Source: Oscillospiraceae bacterium
Lineage (GTDB): Bacteria > Bacillota > Clostridia > Oscillospirales > UBA929
Assembly: GCA_009782475.1 (NCBI GenBank)
Contig: WRIZ01000011.1
Span: 1-50,840, forward strand
Direction of reading: 5' to 3'
Length of the DNA: 50,840 nt
Shown: positions 1-7,649 of the stretch, one piece after another
How the letters are laid out: each line of letters opens with the position of its first letter
Numbering within the stretch: position 1 is the stretch's first letter
Made by a program: the position numbers and the translations under genes
Notes under the pieces: generated by a model
Told to the model about the DNA's origin: nothing
Seen by the model: the letters and a program-made list of their open reading frames with translations, nothing else
The model's database searches: none

Positions 1-64
1 CTCGTGCTCTGTAGTTTGACTGCTCTCGCAATCAAGTTTAGCACAACCTTAAAAACAACGCGAC

Positions 65-97
65 GGCACCCACGTTTCATCCCTCGTTGGTGCCTTT
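65..97 (+). terminator. possible terminator hairpin of the preceding gene
   Basis: The arms at 65-74 and 85-94 pair over ten positions with one mismatch, enclose a ten-base loop and are followed by TTT. It would end a gene lying left of the window. The T-run is short, so this is weak. Confidence 0.35.
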
Positions 98-119
98 CGC
101 ATGAAAGGAATGGTCATAC

Positions 120-893
120 ATGAAAAGAGAAACCGAAGAAAAACTTGCTTGCTCACTGACCGCGGAGACAACGGAGCTATTGCCGTTTCTGCCGTATTTG
201 CTTCAAGACTTTTGGGAGCTTGGAATGGATCCTGACGTTGTGATCGAATTGATCGGCAAGCATGTCGGTTCGCCGGGAAACACAAGGGTATTGGATTTGG
301 CTTGCGGCAAAGGCGCGGTATCGGTTAAACTCGCGGAAAGACTCCGCGTCAAGGTAAAAGGTATTGATTTGATCCCCGAATTTATTGAATATGCCAATCA
401 AAAAGCACAAGAGTTTAGCGTTGAACCGTACTGCGATTTTGCGGTTGGCGACATTCACGAAGCGGTGGAAAATGAAAAGGGCTTCGATTGCGTGATTTTT
501 GGAGCGATAGGGGATGTATTGGGCGATCACGCCGAAACACTCAATAAATTGAAAGCAACGGTGAAACAAGGCGGATATATCGTGCTTGACAATTACGATT
601 TCATCAGCGAAAAGCAGTGGACGGCATTATTCAAGGAAACAGGGTTGGAGCTGGTCGAAACGGTTTCCGACGATAGCCCCGTTGAAGGGGATCAAAATGA
701 TTCTTATCAGCTTGTTTCCGACAGTGATTCCGGGATGGAGGCAATCATCCGAAGAGCAAACGAGCTGATTGAAAAGCACCCTGATAAGAAGGCTATTTTA
801 GATGGGTATGTCAACAGCCAAAAAAAGGAATATGACGATATAGAGAATCAAAACAGCCTTGACAATGTTACATGGATTTTGCGAAAATCATAG
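120..893 (+). CDS. class I SAM-dependent methyltransferase
   Basis: This 257-residue cytoplasmic protein most likely transfers a methyl group from S-adenosylmethionine to an unidentified substrate. Motif I of the Rossmann-fold methyltransferases is clear at residues 57-65 (VLDLACGKG). An acidic residue ending the second strand (GIDLIPEF) and the strand-4 region (FDCVIFGAIGDV) follow. The ATG at 120 is preceded by AAAGGAA at a suitable distance. The gene stands alone, convergent with the next gene, 26 bp away. Its codons are more AT-rich than those of the neighbouring genes, which could mean transfer. The substrate cannot be told from sequence; members of this family act on small molecules, proteins or RNA. 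Confidence 0.8.
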   Translation: MKRETEEKLACSLTAETTELLPFLPYLLQDFWELGMDPDVVIELIGKHVGSPGNTRVLDLACGKGAVSVKLAERLRVKVKGIDLIPEFIEYANQKAQEFSVEPYCDFAVGDIHEAVENEKGFDCVIFGAIGDVLGDHAETLNKLKATVKQGGYIVLDNYDFISEKQWTALFKETGLELVETVSDDSPVEGDQNDSYQLVSDSDSGMEAIIRRANELIEKHPDKKAILDGYVNSQKKEYDDIENQNSLDNVTWILRKS

Positions 894-919
894 GCGGCAA
901 TTTTGCCGGCATCAGCAGT

Positions 920-2047
920 TTATAATCGTCTAAATTGCGTATTGAACGCTTCGATAAACCGCTGCACATCGTCAAACTCGGAAGCCGCCATTTTGAACCG
1001 CATCTTGCCGTGACAGGCGACCTTTTTTACCCCGCCGAAGGTATAAGGCGTCATAACCAAACAGCCCGAAACGCCGCCTACGCATTCATACAGATTGTCA
1101 AACATCCGCCGGGCAAACGCCGGGTCTGTTTCAGCAAGACGGTTGAGCGTTTCCTCCATCCGGTCGGCTTTGCGCCGTCCCCATGTTTCCGGTTTGCCCT
1201 GGGTGAGGATATACCATTGCAGTGTGTGGTAGAGCACATCGTAACTGGGATGGATGGCGTAGGAAAAACCGTAATCGGACGCCACATAGGTGATCTTGTT
1301 CCCATTTTTCTCGATCTGCCGTTTGAATTTCACAGGCTTTAACGCCCGCAGCCATTCGTCAAGAGCGGTGATTTTCTCTTTCAGCTCTTGCGGCAGATTG
1401 GCGATGCAGCTTTCAAAGGTCGGTTTCCCGTTTGCCGCATTGCCTCCTTTGAAATATGGCGTCTCCGCCCCGGCCGCGGGAGGACGTGCAATACCGGGGG
1501 AATCATCGTATTCGGTGATATGAATCGACTTGATGTCCAGTTCGGTGCGTTTCTCGCAGGAAATCCGAATTGGGAAGCCTTCCCCGTTCATTGGGGCGAA
1601 CAGCGGCGACTTTATGTATTTTTCCCGTTTGGAGTAAAATCGTTCCTCCCCGTTGACCAAAAGCTGCATTTCTTTCAAATCATAGATCAACGTAATGTCA
1701 GAATATTCATTCATCGGGATGGTTCCGTTGAACATCAAGGGTTTCAGGTGCGGTTCGCAAATGTCGTCCAGCCGGCGGTTCTCCGACCAATGGCAGCCAA
1801 AATCGGCATGACCGCTGCCCACTAAGACGTGCAAAGACGGCGAATCGATTTTCGCCGTGATGTCCATGCGCAGCGGCAGCCGATAACGCCCCGGCAGCTC
1901 CATATAATGGACGCATTTTAATCCCGGTTTGCAGCGGTTGAACGCGGACGCGCTTGCAACCGTCATCCAAAGATTGCCGCCCCGCATTTCGGAGAGGGTT
2001 TGTCCGCGCGGCGATAGAGACGACAGGTCGATGGTATGTTTTTTCAT
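920..2047 (-). CDS. uncharacterised cysteine-containing protein (375 aa)
   Basis: I do not recognise this family. It is a soluble 375-residue protein without signal peptide or membrane segment. The first half is rich in beta-type sequence and could be a carbohydrate-binding or lectin-like fold (LHVLVGSGHADFGCHW, then DITLIYDLKEMQLLVNGEE). The second half is helical and ends in a cysteine-containing patch (ECVGGVSGC followed by VACHGKMRF and a final amphipathic helix). The same overall C-terminal plan recurs in the next two upstream genes, so the three may be distant paralogues. It is the last gene of a tight reverse-strand cluster; ATG at 2047 follows GAGAGAGG. No catalytic motif was found. 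Confidence 0.6.
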   Translation of the reverse strand: MKKHTIDLSSLSPRGQTLSEMRGGNLWMTVASASAFNRCKPGLKCVHYMELPGRYRLPLRMDITAKIDSPSLHVLVGSGHADFGCHWSENRRLDDICEPHLKPLMFNGTIPMNEYSDITLIYDLKEMQLLVNGEERFYSKREKYIKSPLFAPMNGEGFPIRISCEKRTELDIKSIHITEYDDSPGIARPPAAGAETPYFKGGNAANGKPTFESCIANLPQELKEKITALDEWLRALKPVKFKRQIEKNGNKITYVASDYGFSYAIHPSYDVLYHTLQWYILTQGKPETWGRRKADRMEETLNRLAETDPAFARRMFDNLYECVGGVSGCLVMTPYTFGGVKKVACHGKMRFKMAASEFDDVQRFIEAFNTQFRRL

Positions 2048-2065
2048 GGGGGATACCTCTCTCTG

Positions 2066-3202
2066 TTATTTGCCCCTTTTGTCCGCAAACAACCCGTCAA
2101 CAAACTCCAGCAGTTCTATGATCCCATCCTGAAGCCATGTCCCTTCCGGGAACGCATTGAACATAAACCCGAAAGCAAAGACAGAGCAAAGATTGGCTTT
2201 GCCCACCTTCACAACGCGCAGCGGTTTGGTTTTTGTCTTATCCGTCTGTACGCAGTAACGGCAGCCGGAGCAATGATTGAAGCACTCCATAAACCCTCTC
2301 AGGCTGGGGCTCATTCGATCGGCGTTTTCCAAAACCTCCCGGAAAAACGGGATATGAATCCCGATGATTGTGCATTGCTGGAGAACCTCGTCAACCGTAA
2401 ACTCCACGCCGCTGTAATTCCTTGATCTCCATGAGTCGCCGAGGTTGCCGTCCGGCTCGCCGTAAAATTTTACGTAATCAAGGGACGTGCTGTCGCCTTT
2501 GAGTGCCATTTTGCCCGACTTATAATCGACCCGTATAAACCCCTTGTCCGTCAAATAGCCGTTCACCTTGTCAAACGCTTCTTTGTTTTCCAACAGTTCG
2601 CGGAAGAGTGCCGCCGTAAACGGCGCGCCGGGGTCAAATACGCCGCGTGAGAACAATGTAAACGCGCTCCTTTCCCGTTTGTGGATCGCGTTCGCGCTGT
2701 TATTCGCGTAGTCCGCCGAAACCGAAGTGAGCAGTTTCAACCCCTTGACCGTGCCTTTGGGGAACGCAAAGAGAACCGCGCCCTCTTCTTTGCTCGTGGT
2801 TATATCGAACCCGGCGAGCTTTTTGAGCAGTCCGGGCTTGACCGTATCAACGTCATGGGCGATTCTGATTTGATCGCCGTCCGCCGCTCCCAAATGTACA
2901 ATGCTGTGGAGTGCTTCCATGAACACATTGATGGTTTTGATATGTCCGCGAATTTTCTCCACTAGGCCGGGTTTCTCCTTTTTGGGCGTCCACCAGTTGG
3001 GGAAGCAATCGTCGGGCAGCGGTTTCAACCCCAACAGCTCAGGGGTGATAAACAGCTTTTCATACACTCCTTTGATGAAGCCATAAGCGTTTTCCTGCTC
3101 TCTTTCGCTCGCGGCCTCCGACGACGCCGCCCGGAACGGCGGCATGGTTGCCATAAAATGATGGACGCTGCGCTGCGCCAAATTGTCAAAGCTCGTTTTC
3201 AT
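2066..3202 (-). CDS. uncharacterised protein with C-terminal Cys cluster (378 aa)
   Basis: Unrecognised soluble protein. It is mainly helical in its first 160 residues. A four-cysteine cluster near the C-terminus (CFNHCSGCRYC, with a further Cys about 25 residues on) looks able to bind zinc or an iron-sulfur cluster. The last 30 residues form a hydrophobic/acidic helix (GIIELLEFVDGLF). Length, helix layout and the position of the cysteines resemble the upstream neighbour, suggesting tandem duplication followed by divergence. ATG at 3202 follows GAGGAAAG. Only 7 bp separate it from the upstream gene's stop, so the two are almost certainly co-transcribed. Function is not inferable. Confidence 0.6.
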   Translation of the reverse strand: MKTSFDNLAQRSVHHFMATMPPFRAASSEAASEREQENAYGFIKGVYEKLFITPELLGLKPLPDDCFPNWWTPKKEKPGLVEKIRGHIKTINVFMEALHSIVHLGAADGDQIRIAHDVDTVKPGLLKKLAGFDITTSKEEGAVLFAFPKGTVKGLKLLTSVSADYANNSANAIHKRERSAFTLFSRGVFDPGAPFTAALFRELLENKEAFDKVNGYLTDKGFIRVDYKSGKMALKGDSTSLDYVKFYGEPDGNLGDSWRSRNYSGVEFTVDEVLQQCTIIGIHIPFFREVLENADRMSPSLRGFMECFNHCSGCRYCVQTDKTKTKPLRVVKVGKANLCSVFAFGFMFNAFPEGTWLQDGIIELLEFVDGLFADKRGK

Positions 3203-3209
3203 GTCTATC

Positions 3210-4319
3210 TCACTTTCCTCTCATTTCTGTCTTAATAAGCCCGTATTCCAATTCCAGCAGCCGCCAGTAATCCGGCACAAGGGCGATGTCAAAATCATAA
3301 AAGTTAAAGCATTGATAAGCGCATCCTTCATACGGCGTTCCGCCGAATGTCCATTTCAAACGGAATTTGCAGTATTCGCCTGTCGCCCCCTGAAAATCGC
3401 AATGATTGCAGTAGTTTCTTTGAAAGAGTTCCCTTATGCTGTCCGGCGTTGCGCGGATACTGTCCATGTATTTGTCAGGCTCGGACAGCTTGAGGGACAG
3501 GCAAACATCCCGCTCGCCCAACGCTTTGTACCCTGCGTCGGTTATACGGGCTATGCGTTTGGATCTATATGTATAGTCGCCGTTAAATAGTAAGTCCTTA
3601 TATTTTAATGATTCCAAAAAAAACGCTTCGTTGAACCGTTTAAGCCGCCCGTCATACCCCTGATAGGCCGCTTCATCGTTCACCCATGTCAGCATGGGGA
3701 TTTTCGATAAATCCGCCGTAACTTTATAGTCAAAACGGTAAAAATGATGATGAAACTGCTCGGCGGCTAGGCGTATCAGGGTTTCATCATTTTTACGCTC
3801 TTTTACCCCTTGTTCCCGGCGGCCTGTCATTATCTTCCGCATTTCATCGCAATATATCTTTATGACGTCTATGATGATGGGATGATCGGGGTATTCCGCC
3901 GTGAGCGTTTCAGAGATTATAAAACCAAAATCGCGCAGTCTTGATAAGATCATCTTATATTTGGGTATCTTCTTTGCCGCCGCCTTAAACCGCGCGGCGT
4001 CCGCCGTCAGGCAATGATTCTGAACTTCGCCGTTTAAGAACAAAGCGTTCAGCGTATCTCCCAAACGGTGAATTGCCCTGTAACTGTCCCGCGCGCGGTT
4101 ATGGTCTTTGTCGCTGACGTCAAGAAGCGTCAGCCCGTAGGCTTCCGGCCGCTTCGCCATATCCAGGTAGATATTCTTGGCCATCTCGCAGAGCTTGGCA
4201 AAATGACCGCGGAAGTCCTCCGGCAATCCTGCTTTAAGCGGATAATCCTCCGGAACCGGGATGATCTCGTTGGCAAACGATTCCGCTTGATGTTGGCAAT
4301 GGTATGTATATTGCATCAT
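3210..4319 (-). CDS. uncharacterised protein with C-terminal Cys cluster (369 aa)
   Basis: Unrecognised soluble protein, mostly helical. Near the C-terminus it carries YCNHC, then YC, then CAYQC spread over about 40 residues. This is followed by a helix (PDYWRLLELEYGLI) like the one closing the neighbouring protein. The two are similar in length and layout, and I take them as probable paralogues. There are two possible adjacent ATG codons (4319 and 4316). AAGGAG lies four bases before the first and seven before the second, so the second is the better spaced start. It is the second gene of the four-gene reverse cluster, 9 bp after the gene upstream. Confidence 0.6.
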   Translation of the reverse strand: MMQYTYHCQHQAESFANEIIPVPEDYPLKAGLPEDFRGHFAKLCEMAKNIYLDMAKRPEAYGLTLLDVSDKDHNRARDSYRAIHRLGDTLNALFLNGEVQNHCLTADAARFKAAAKKIPKYKMILSRLRDFGFIISETLTAEYPDHPIIIDVIKIYCDEMRKIMTGRREQGVKERKNDETLIRLAAEQFHHHFYRFDYKVTADLSKIPMLTWVNDEAAYQGYDGRLKRFNEAFFLESLKYKDLLFNGDYTYRSKRIARITDAGYKALGERDVCLSLKLSEPDKYMDSIRATPDSIRELFQRNYCNHCDFQGATGEYCKFRLKWTFGGTPYEGCAYQCFNFYDFDIALVPDYWRLLELEYGLIKTEMRGK

Positions 4320-4328
4320 TAAACTCCT

Positions 4329-4901
4329 TTACTCCACCTCAAAGGTAAACGAACACGGTTCCTCCCCGTTGGTGTTCAGCGGGGAGGAGTTGATCTCTTT
4401 GAGCCGCAGCTTGACCTTCAGCGCGTTTTGATAATGGTGGCGAAAATGCCCCGCGCAGCAGCCGCACCAAGTCGGCGAGATTGTAAACGGCTGTTTTATC
4501 TTCTTAACCGCGCCGCAGGAGCAGGTGGTTTTTCCTGTATGCACGCCGTTTTGGTGGCCGCCCCATGTCACGGTCAATGTGCCGTCGCCGTTTAAGCGCG
4601 GCGTCATCATGTACTCAATATTGCTCAGCAGCGGTAATTTCTCTGCCAGCGGTTTGCCCGCGTGTTCCTTGCCGAAGGCTTTGCAATCCTTATCACGCTT
4701 GCCGCCCTTGCAGCAGCCTTCCCGCTCCATGACAGCCAGCCGCTGCTCCGCCGTCAGCAATTCATCCATCTTTTCAATGACGGCGAGAGCGGGGTACGGC
4801 ACATTCCCCGTTTGATCGGCGTCCCAATCCATTTGCTCCATGATTTCCGGCGGAATGTTGAGGCTGACCATCGTTTCCTTCATCTTTTTAATATTCGGCA
4901 T
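4329..4901 (-). CDS. uncharacterised Cys-rich protein (190 aa)
   Basis: Small soluble protein with two cysteine groups. One is GCCKGGKRDKDC around residue 63; the other is CSC with a downstream WCGCCAGHFRHH towards the C-terminus. The arrangement strongly suggests a metal or cluster site. It resembles small Clostridia proteins of unknown function, but I cannot name the family with certainty. The start is placed at 4901 (MPNIKK) because GGAAAGGAG (4911-4919 on the plus strand) sits just upstream. A longer reading from 4946 has no such site and runs through a hairpin. First gene of the cluster of four cysteine-rich proteins. Confidence 0.6.
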   Translation of the reverse strand: MPNIKKMKETMVSLNIPPEIMEQMDWDADQTGNVPYPALAVIEKMDELLTAEQRLAVMEREGCCKGGKRDKDCKAFGKEHAGKPLAEKLPLLSNIEYMMTPRLNGDGTLTVTWGGHQNGVHTGKTTCSCGAVKKIKQPFTISPTWCGCCAGHFRHHYQNALKVKLRLKEINSSPLNTNGEEPCSFTFEVE

Positions 4902-4934
4902 ATTTCCACACTCCTTTCCGCCATCATACGGCAT

Positions 4935-4962
4935 AATACCTGACAACAGTGCGTCAGGTATT
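4935..4962 (-). terminator. hairpin after parC, possible terminator
   Basis: Perfect ten-base-pair stem (AATACCTGAC / GTCAGGTATT) with an eight-base loop, just after the parC stop and before the next gene's ribosome binding site. There is no clear T-run, so it may be an attenuating or mRNA-stabilising hairpin rather than a full terminator. Confidence 0.45.
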
Positions 4963-4968
4963 GATAAT

Positions 4969-7170
4969 TTACAGCGTCAGCTGTTCCTCTCCCACATCCT
5001 CCGGCTTGACCGCCGCGCCGACCGCCGGAAGGCTCCGCACCCGAAAGCGGGTGATATTCAATATCCCGCACCTGTCGGACGGTTTTGCGTCTGTAACCCG
5101 CTGACCCCGCTTGGGCGAAACAACGCCGACGCCCTGTGTGCCGCGGGTGGATTTGGGCTCCAATGCCGATGTATGAAAGATGACGCACCGTTTGTCGGAA
5201 GTAAACGCCGCCATTTCGCAGTCCTCGCGTAAAACGATTGCCGTGACCAGCGGGCTTTTGTCTGAATACGCCCCGGTCAGTTTGCGGCGGTTGGACAGAG
5301 TGGCGTAAGACGAAAGCTCGACCCGAGCCACCCGGCCGTTTTCAAAGAAGAAGAAGATATGCCCGGCGTAACCCTCGCCCGGTAAACAGGCGAATACGAC
5401 GCCTTCCCCGTCGTCCATGCCCAGTTTGGAGGGGAGGTAGTCGCCCAAAACCGAGGCTTTGGCGTCTTCAAACTCATGCAGCTTGGCTTTGTAGCATTGC
5501 TGGCGGTTGGTGAAAATCAGGATTTCGTCCCGATTGCTTCCTTCCCATTGCAAAAACGGCTCATCGCCTTCTTTGTACTTATGGTCGCCCGACATCCGCA
5601 GCGAAAGGGGTGTGATCTTTTTCAAATACCCCTCGCGGGATAGAAAGATATGTACAGGGTAATCTTCCGCCGTTTCGATGATCTTTTCCTCAGTGTGGCC
5701 GTAAATTAATTGTGTTTTTCGCGGTTTGCCGTACTTTTTATCAATGGTTTTCAGCTCGTCGGTGATGATCCGATCGATCCTAGACGGTGTTTTCAGAATG
5801 TCTGTCAAATCGGCAAGCTCGGTTTCCAGTGCTGAGACTTCCTCAACCCGTTTCAATATATACTGTTTGTTGATGTTCCGCAGCCGTATGTCGGCGATGA
5901 AGGACGCCTGAACCTCGTCAATGCCGAAAGCGATCATCAAGTTGGGGACGACTTCGGCTTCTTCCTCTGTTTCCCGGATGACGCGGATGGCGCGGTCTAT
6001 ATCCAGTAAAACCTTTTGCAAAGCATACAGCAGATGCAGTTTTTCTTTCAGTTTTCCCGCCTGAAAGAAAACCCGGCGGCGCACGCATTCGCGCCGCCAC
6101 GCGCACCATTCTTCCAGCACCCCGCGTACCGATAGTACGCGCGGCGTCCCGGAGATCAAAATATTAAAGTTGCACGAAAAACTGTCCATCAGCGGCGTTT
6201 TTTGATAGAGCAGTTTCATTACCTTGTCCGGGTCTGCGCCCCGTTTGAGGTCGACTGTCAGTTTCAGCCCCGAAAGGTCGGTTTCATCGCGCATATCGGA
6301 TATGTCTTTGCTTTTGCCCTCTTTGATCAGTTTCCCCACCGCGTCGATCACGGCTTCCGCCGTGGTAGAGTAGGGGATCTCATAAATCTCAATGACGCCC
6401 TCTTTGGGGTCGTGCCGCCAGCGGGCGCGCACCTTGAACGAACCGCGCCCGGTTTCATAAACGGCTCGCATTTCGTCCCGGTCGCACAGCAGTTCGCCGC
6501 CGGTGGGGAAGTCGGGCGCGGGCAATGTCTCCATCAAGTCACAGTCAGGGTTTTTGATGTAACCGACGGTCGTTCTGCACACCTCGGAGAGGTTAAAGCC
6601 GCAAATTTGGCTGGCCATGCCCACCGCGATGCCCTGATTAGCCGAGACTAAAACGTTCGGAAAGGCGGTCGGCAGCAGCATAGGCTCACGCATAGAATTG
6701 TCGTAGTTGTCGGTAAAGTCCACCGTATCGCTGTCGATGTCACCGAACACCTCCTGACAGATGGCGTCCAGCTTGACCTCGGTGTACCGCGAAGCGGCGT
6801 ACGCCATATCGCGGGAATAAACCTTGCCGAAGTTGCCCTTGCTGTCGACAAGGGGATGCAGAAGCGATTCGTTGCCGCGCGCCAAACGCACCATCGTCTC
6901 GTAAATGGCCAGTTCGCCATGCGGGTTGAGCCGCATCGTCTGCCCGACGACATTCGCGCTCTTTGTGCGGTTCCCGGTCAGCAGCCCCATCTTGTACATG
7001 GTGTAGAGCAGCTTGCGGTGCGAGGGCTTAAAGCCGTCGATCTCCGGTATGGCCCGGGAAATGATGACGCTCATGGCGTAGGGCATATAGTTTTGCTTGA
7101 GGGTTTGGGTGATGGGCTCTTTGCGCAGCGGCGCGGGCGTGAGTATTGCGGTTTGCTTTTTCTTTGGCAT
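4969..7170 (-). CDS. parC: type IIA topoisomerase subunit A (ParC/GyrA-like)
   Basis: Breakage-reunion subunit of a type IIA topoisomerase that relaxes, decatenates or supercoils DNA together with the ParE-like subunit encoded upstream. The N-terminal domain starts at about residue 28 (YAMSVIISRAIPEIDGFKPSHRK, shortened here to its recognisable core). The catalytic tyrosine is Y129 in AASRYTEVKL. The tower and coiled-coil regions follow, with a short beta-rich C-terminal region (about residues 480-733). At 733 residues it is shorter than canonical GyrA. This fits the divergent second topoisomerase found in many Clostridia, usually annotated as topoisomerase IV or as a second gyrase; the choice of name is uncertain. 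GGAGG lies six bases before the ATG. It is separated from parE by a DUF559 element but still in the same direction, so co-transcription remains likely. Confidence 0.9.
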   Translation of the reverse strand: MPKKKQTAILTPAPLRKEPITQTLKQNYMPYAMSVIISRAIPEIDGFKPSHRKLLYTMYKMGLLTGNRTKSANVVGQTMRLNPHGELAIYETMVRLARGNESLLHPLVDSKGNFGKVYSRDMAYAASRYTEVKLDAICQEVFGDIDSDTVDFTDNYDNSMREPMLLPTAFPNVLVSANQGIAVGMASQICGFNLSEVCRTTVGYIKNPDCDLMETLPAPDFPTGGELLCDRDEMRAVYETGRGSFKVRARWRHDPKEGVIEIYEIPYSTTAEAVIDAVGKLIKEGKSKDISDMRDETDLSGLKLTVDLKRGADPDKVMKLLYQKTPLMDSFSCNFNILISGTPRVLSVRGVLEEWCAWRRECVRRRVFFQAGKLKEKLHLLYALQKVLLDIDRAIRVIRETEEEAEVVPNLMIAFGIDEVQASFIADIRLRNINKQYILKRVEEVSALETELADLTDILKTPSRIDRIITDELKTIDKKYGKPRKTQLIYGHTEEKIIETAEDYPVHIFLSREGYLKKITPLSLRMSGDHKYKEGDEPFLQWEGSNRDEILIFTNRQQCYKAKLHEFEDAKASVLGDYLPSKLGMDDGEGVVFACLPGEGYAGHIFFFFENGRVARVELSSYATLSNRRKLTGAYSDKSPLVTAIVLREDCEMAAFTSDKRCVIFHTSALEPKSTRGTQGVGVVSPKRGQRVTDAKPSDRCGILNITRFRVRSLPAVGAAVKPEDVGEEQLTL

Positions 7171-7179
7171 GGGTGCCTC

Positions 7180-7575
7180 CTAAACATCCCCCGCCCCTTT
7201 GGGGCACCCCCTTCCAGCTGGAAGGGGGCTTATGGGGACGAGTTCTTGTATTTTGCCGCATATATATTTGAAATGATTGTTTACTTCATCATTTCTAAAG
7301 CGTATGACTGAAATGCCCATAGAATATAGAAATTTGGTTCTTTCATGGTCGTATTCAACGGCATCCGGCTGTTGGTGCTGCTTTCCATCCAATTCGATAG
7401 CTAGTTTTCGCGATGGACAATAAAAATCTACAATATAACAGCCGATTGGTCGCTGACGAAGAAAACGCACAGGATATTTAGAAAGAAAATCATACCAAAG
7501 CCGTTTTTCTTCTTTTGTTGCGTGAGAGCGCAATTCTCTTGCGGTAAATTTAAGATCGGGTCTATACCGTGGCAA
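7180..7575 (-). CDS. DUF559 / Vsr-like endonuclease-fold protein
   Basis: A 131-residue protein of the DUF559 family, related to very-short-patch-repair nucleases with the PD-(D/E)xK fold. The core motif is visible as IVDFYC followed by LAIELDGKQH, which supplies the acidic residues and lysine of the active site; an N-terminal ATKEEKRLWYDFL helix is typical. The last dozen or so residues (LPAGRGCPKGAGDV) are translated from the flanking inverted repeat, and the stop codon lies just beyond it. The start is a TTG at 7575 preceded by AAGGACGGAG. The gene is wedged between parE and parC. Whether it is an active nuclease or helps spread the repeat is unknown; the enclosing repeats make a mobility role plausible. 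Confidence 0.8.
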   Translation of the reverse strand: MPRYRPDLKFTARELRSHATKEEKRLWYDFLSKYPVRFLRQRPIGCYIVDFYCPSRKLAIELDGKQHQQPDAVEYDHERTKFLYSMGISVIRFRNDEVNNHFKYICGKIQELVPISPLPAGRGCPKGAGDV

Positions 7576-7645
7576 AAAGAATCTCCGTCCTTCCTAAGCC
7601 CTCTTCCATCGGAAGGGGGTGCCGCCCGCAGGCGGCAGGGGATGT
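7184..7645. mobile_element. inverted-repeat element carrying the DUF559 gene
   Basis: The left end (7184-7231) and the right end (7596-7645) are inverted copies of one about 50-bp sequence. Each reads ACATCCCC from the outside, then a small GC-rich hairpin, then ACCCCCTTCC...GGAAGGGGG, then CTT towards the inside. The DUF559 gene fills the interior. The element starts five bases after the parE stop and ends 14 bases before the parC start. No target-site duplication is obvious. Related repeats occur in parE at 8913-9024. I infer a small mobile unit; mobilisation itself is not shown. Confidence 0.65.
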
Positions 7646-7649
7646 GAAA

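Noticed and set aside
894..910. Terminator between the methyltransferase and the convergent gene
   Set aside because: The palindrome CGGCAA/TTGCCG is only six bases with a two-base centre and no T-run, too weak to call.
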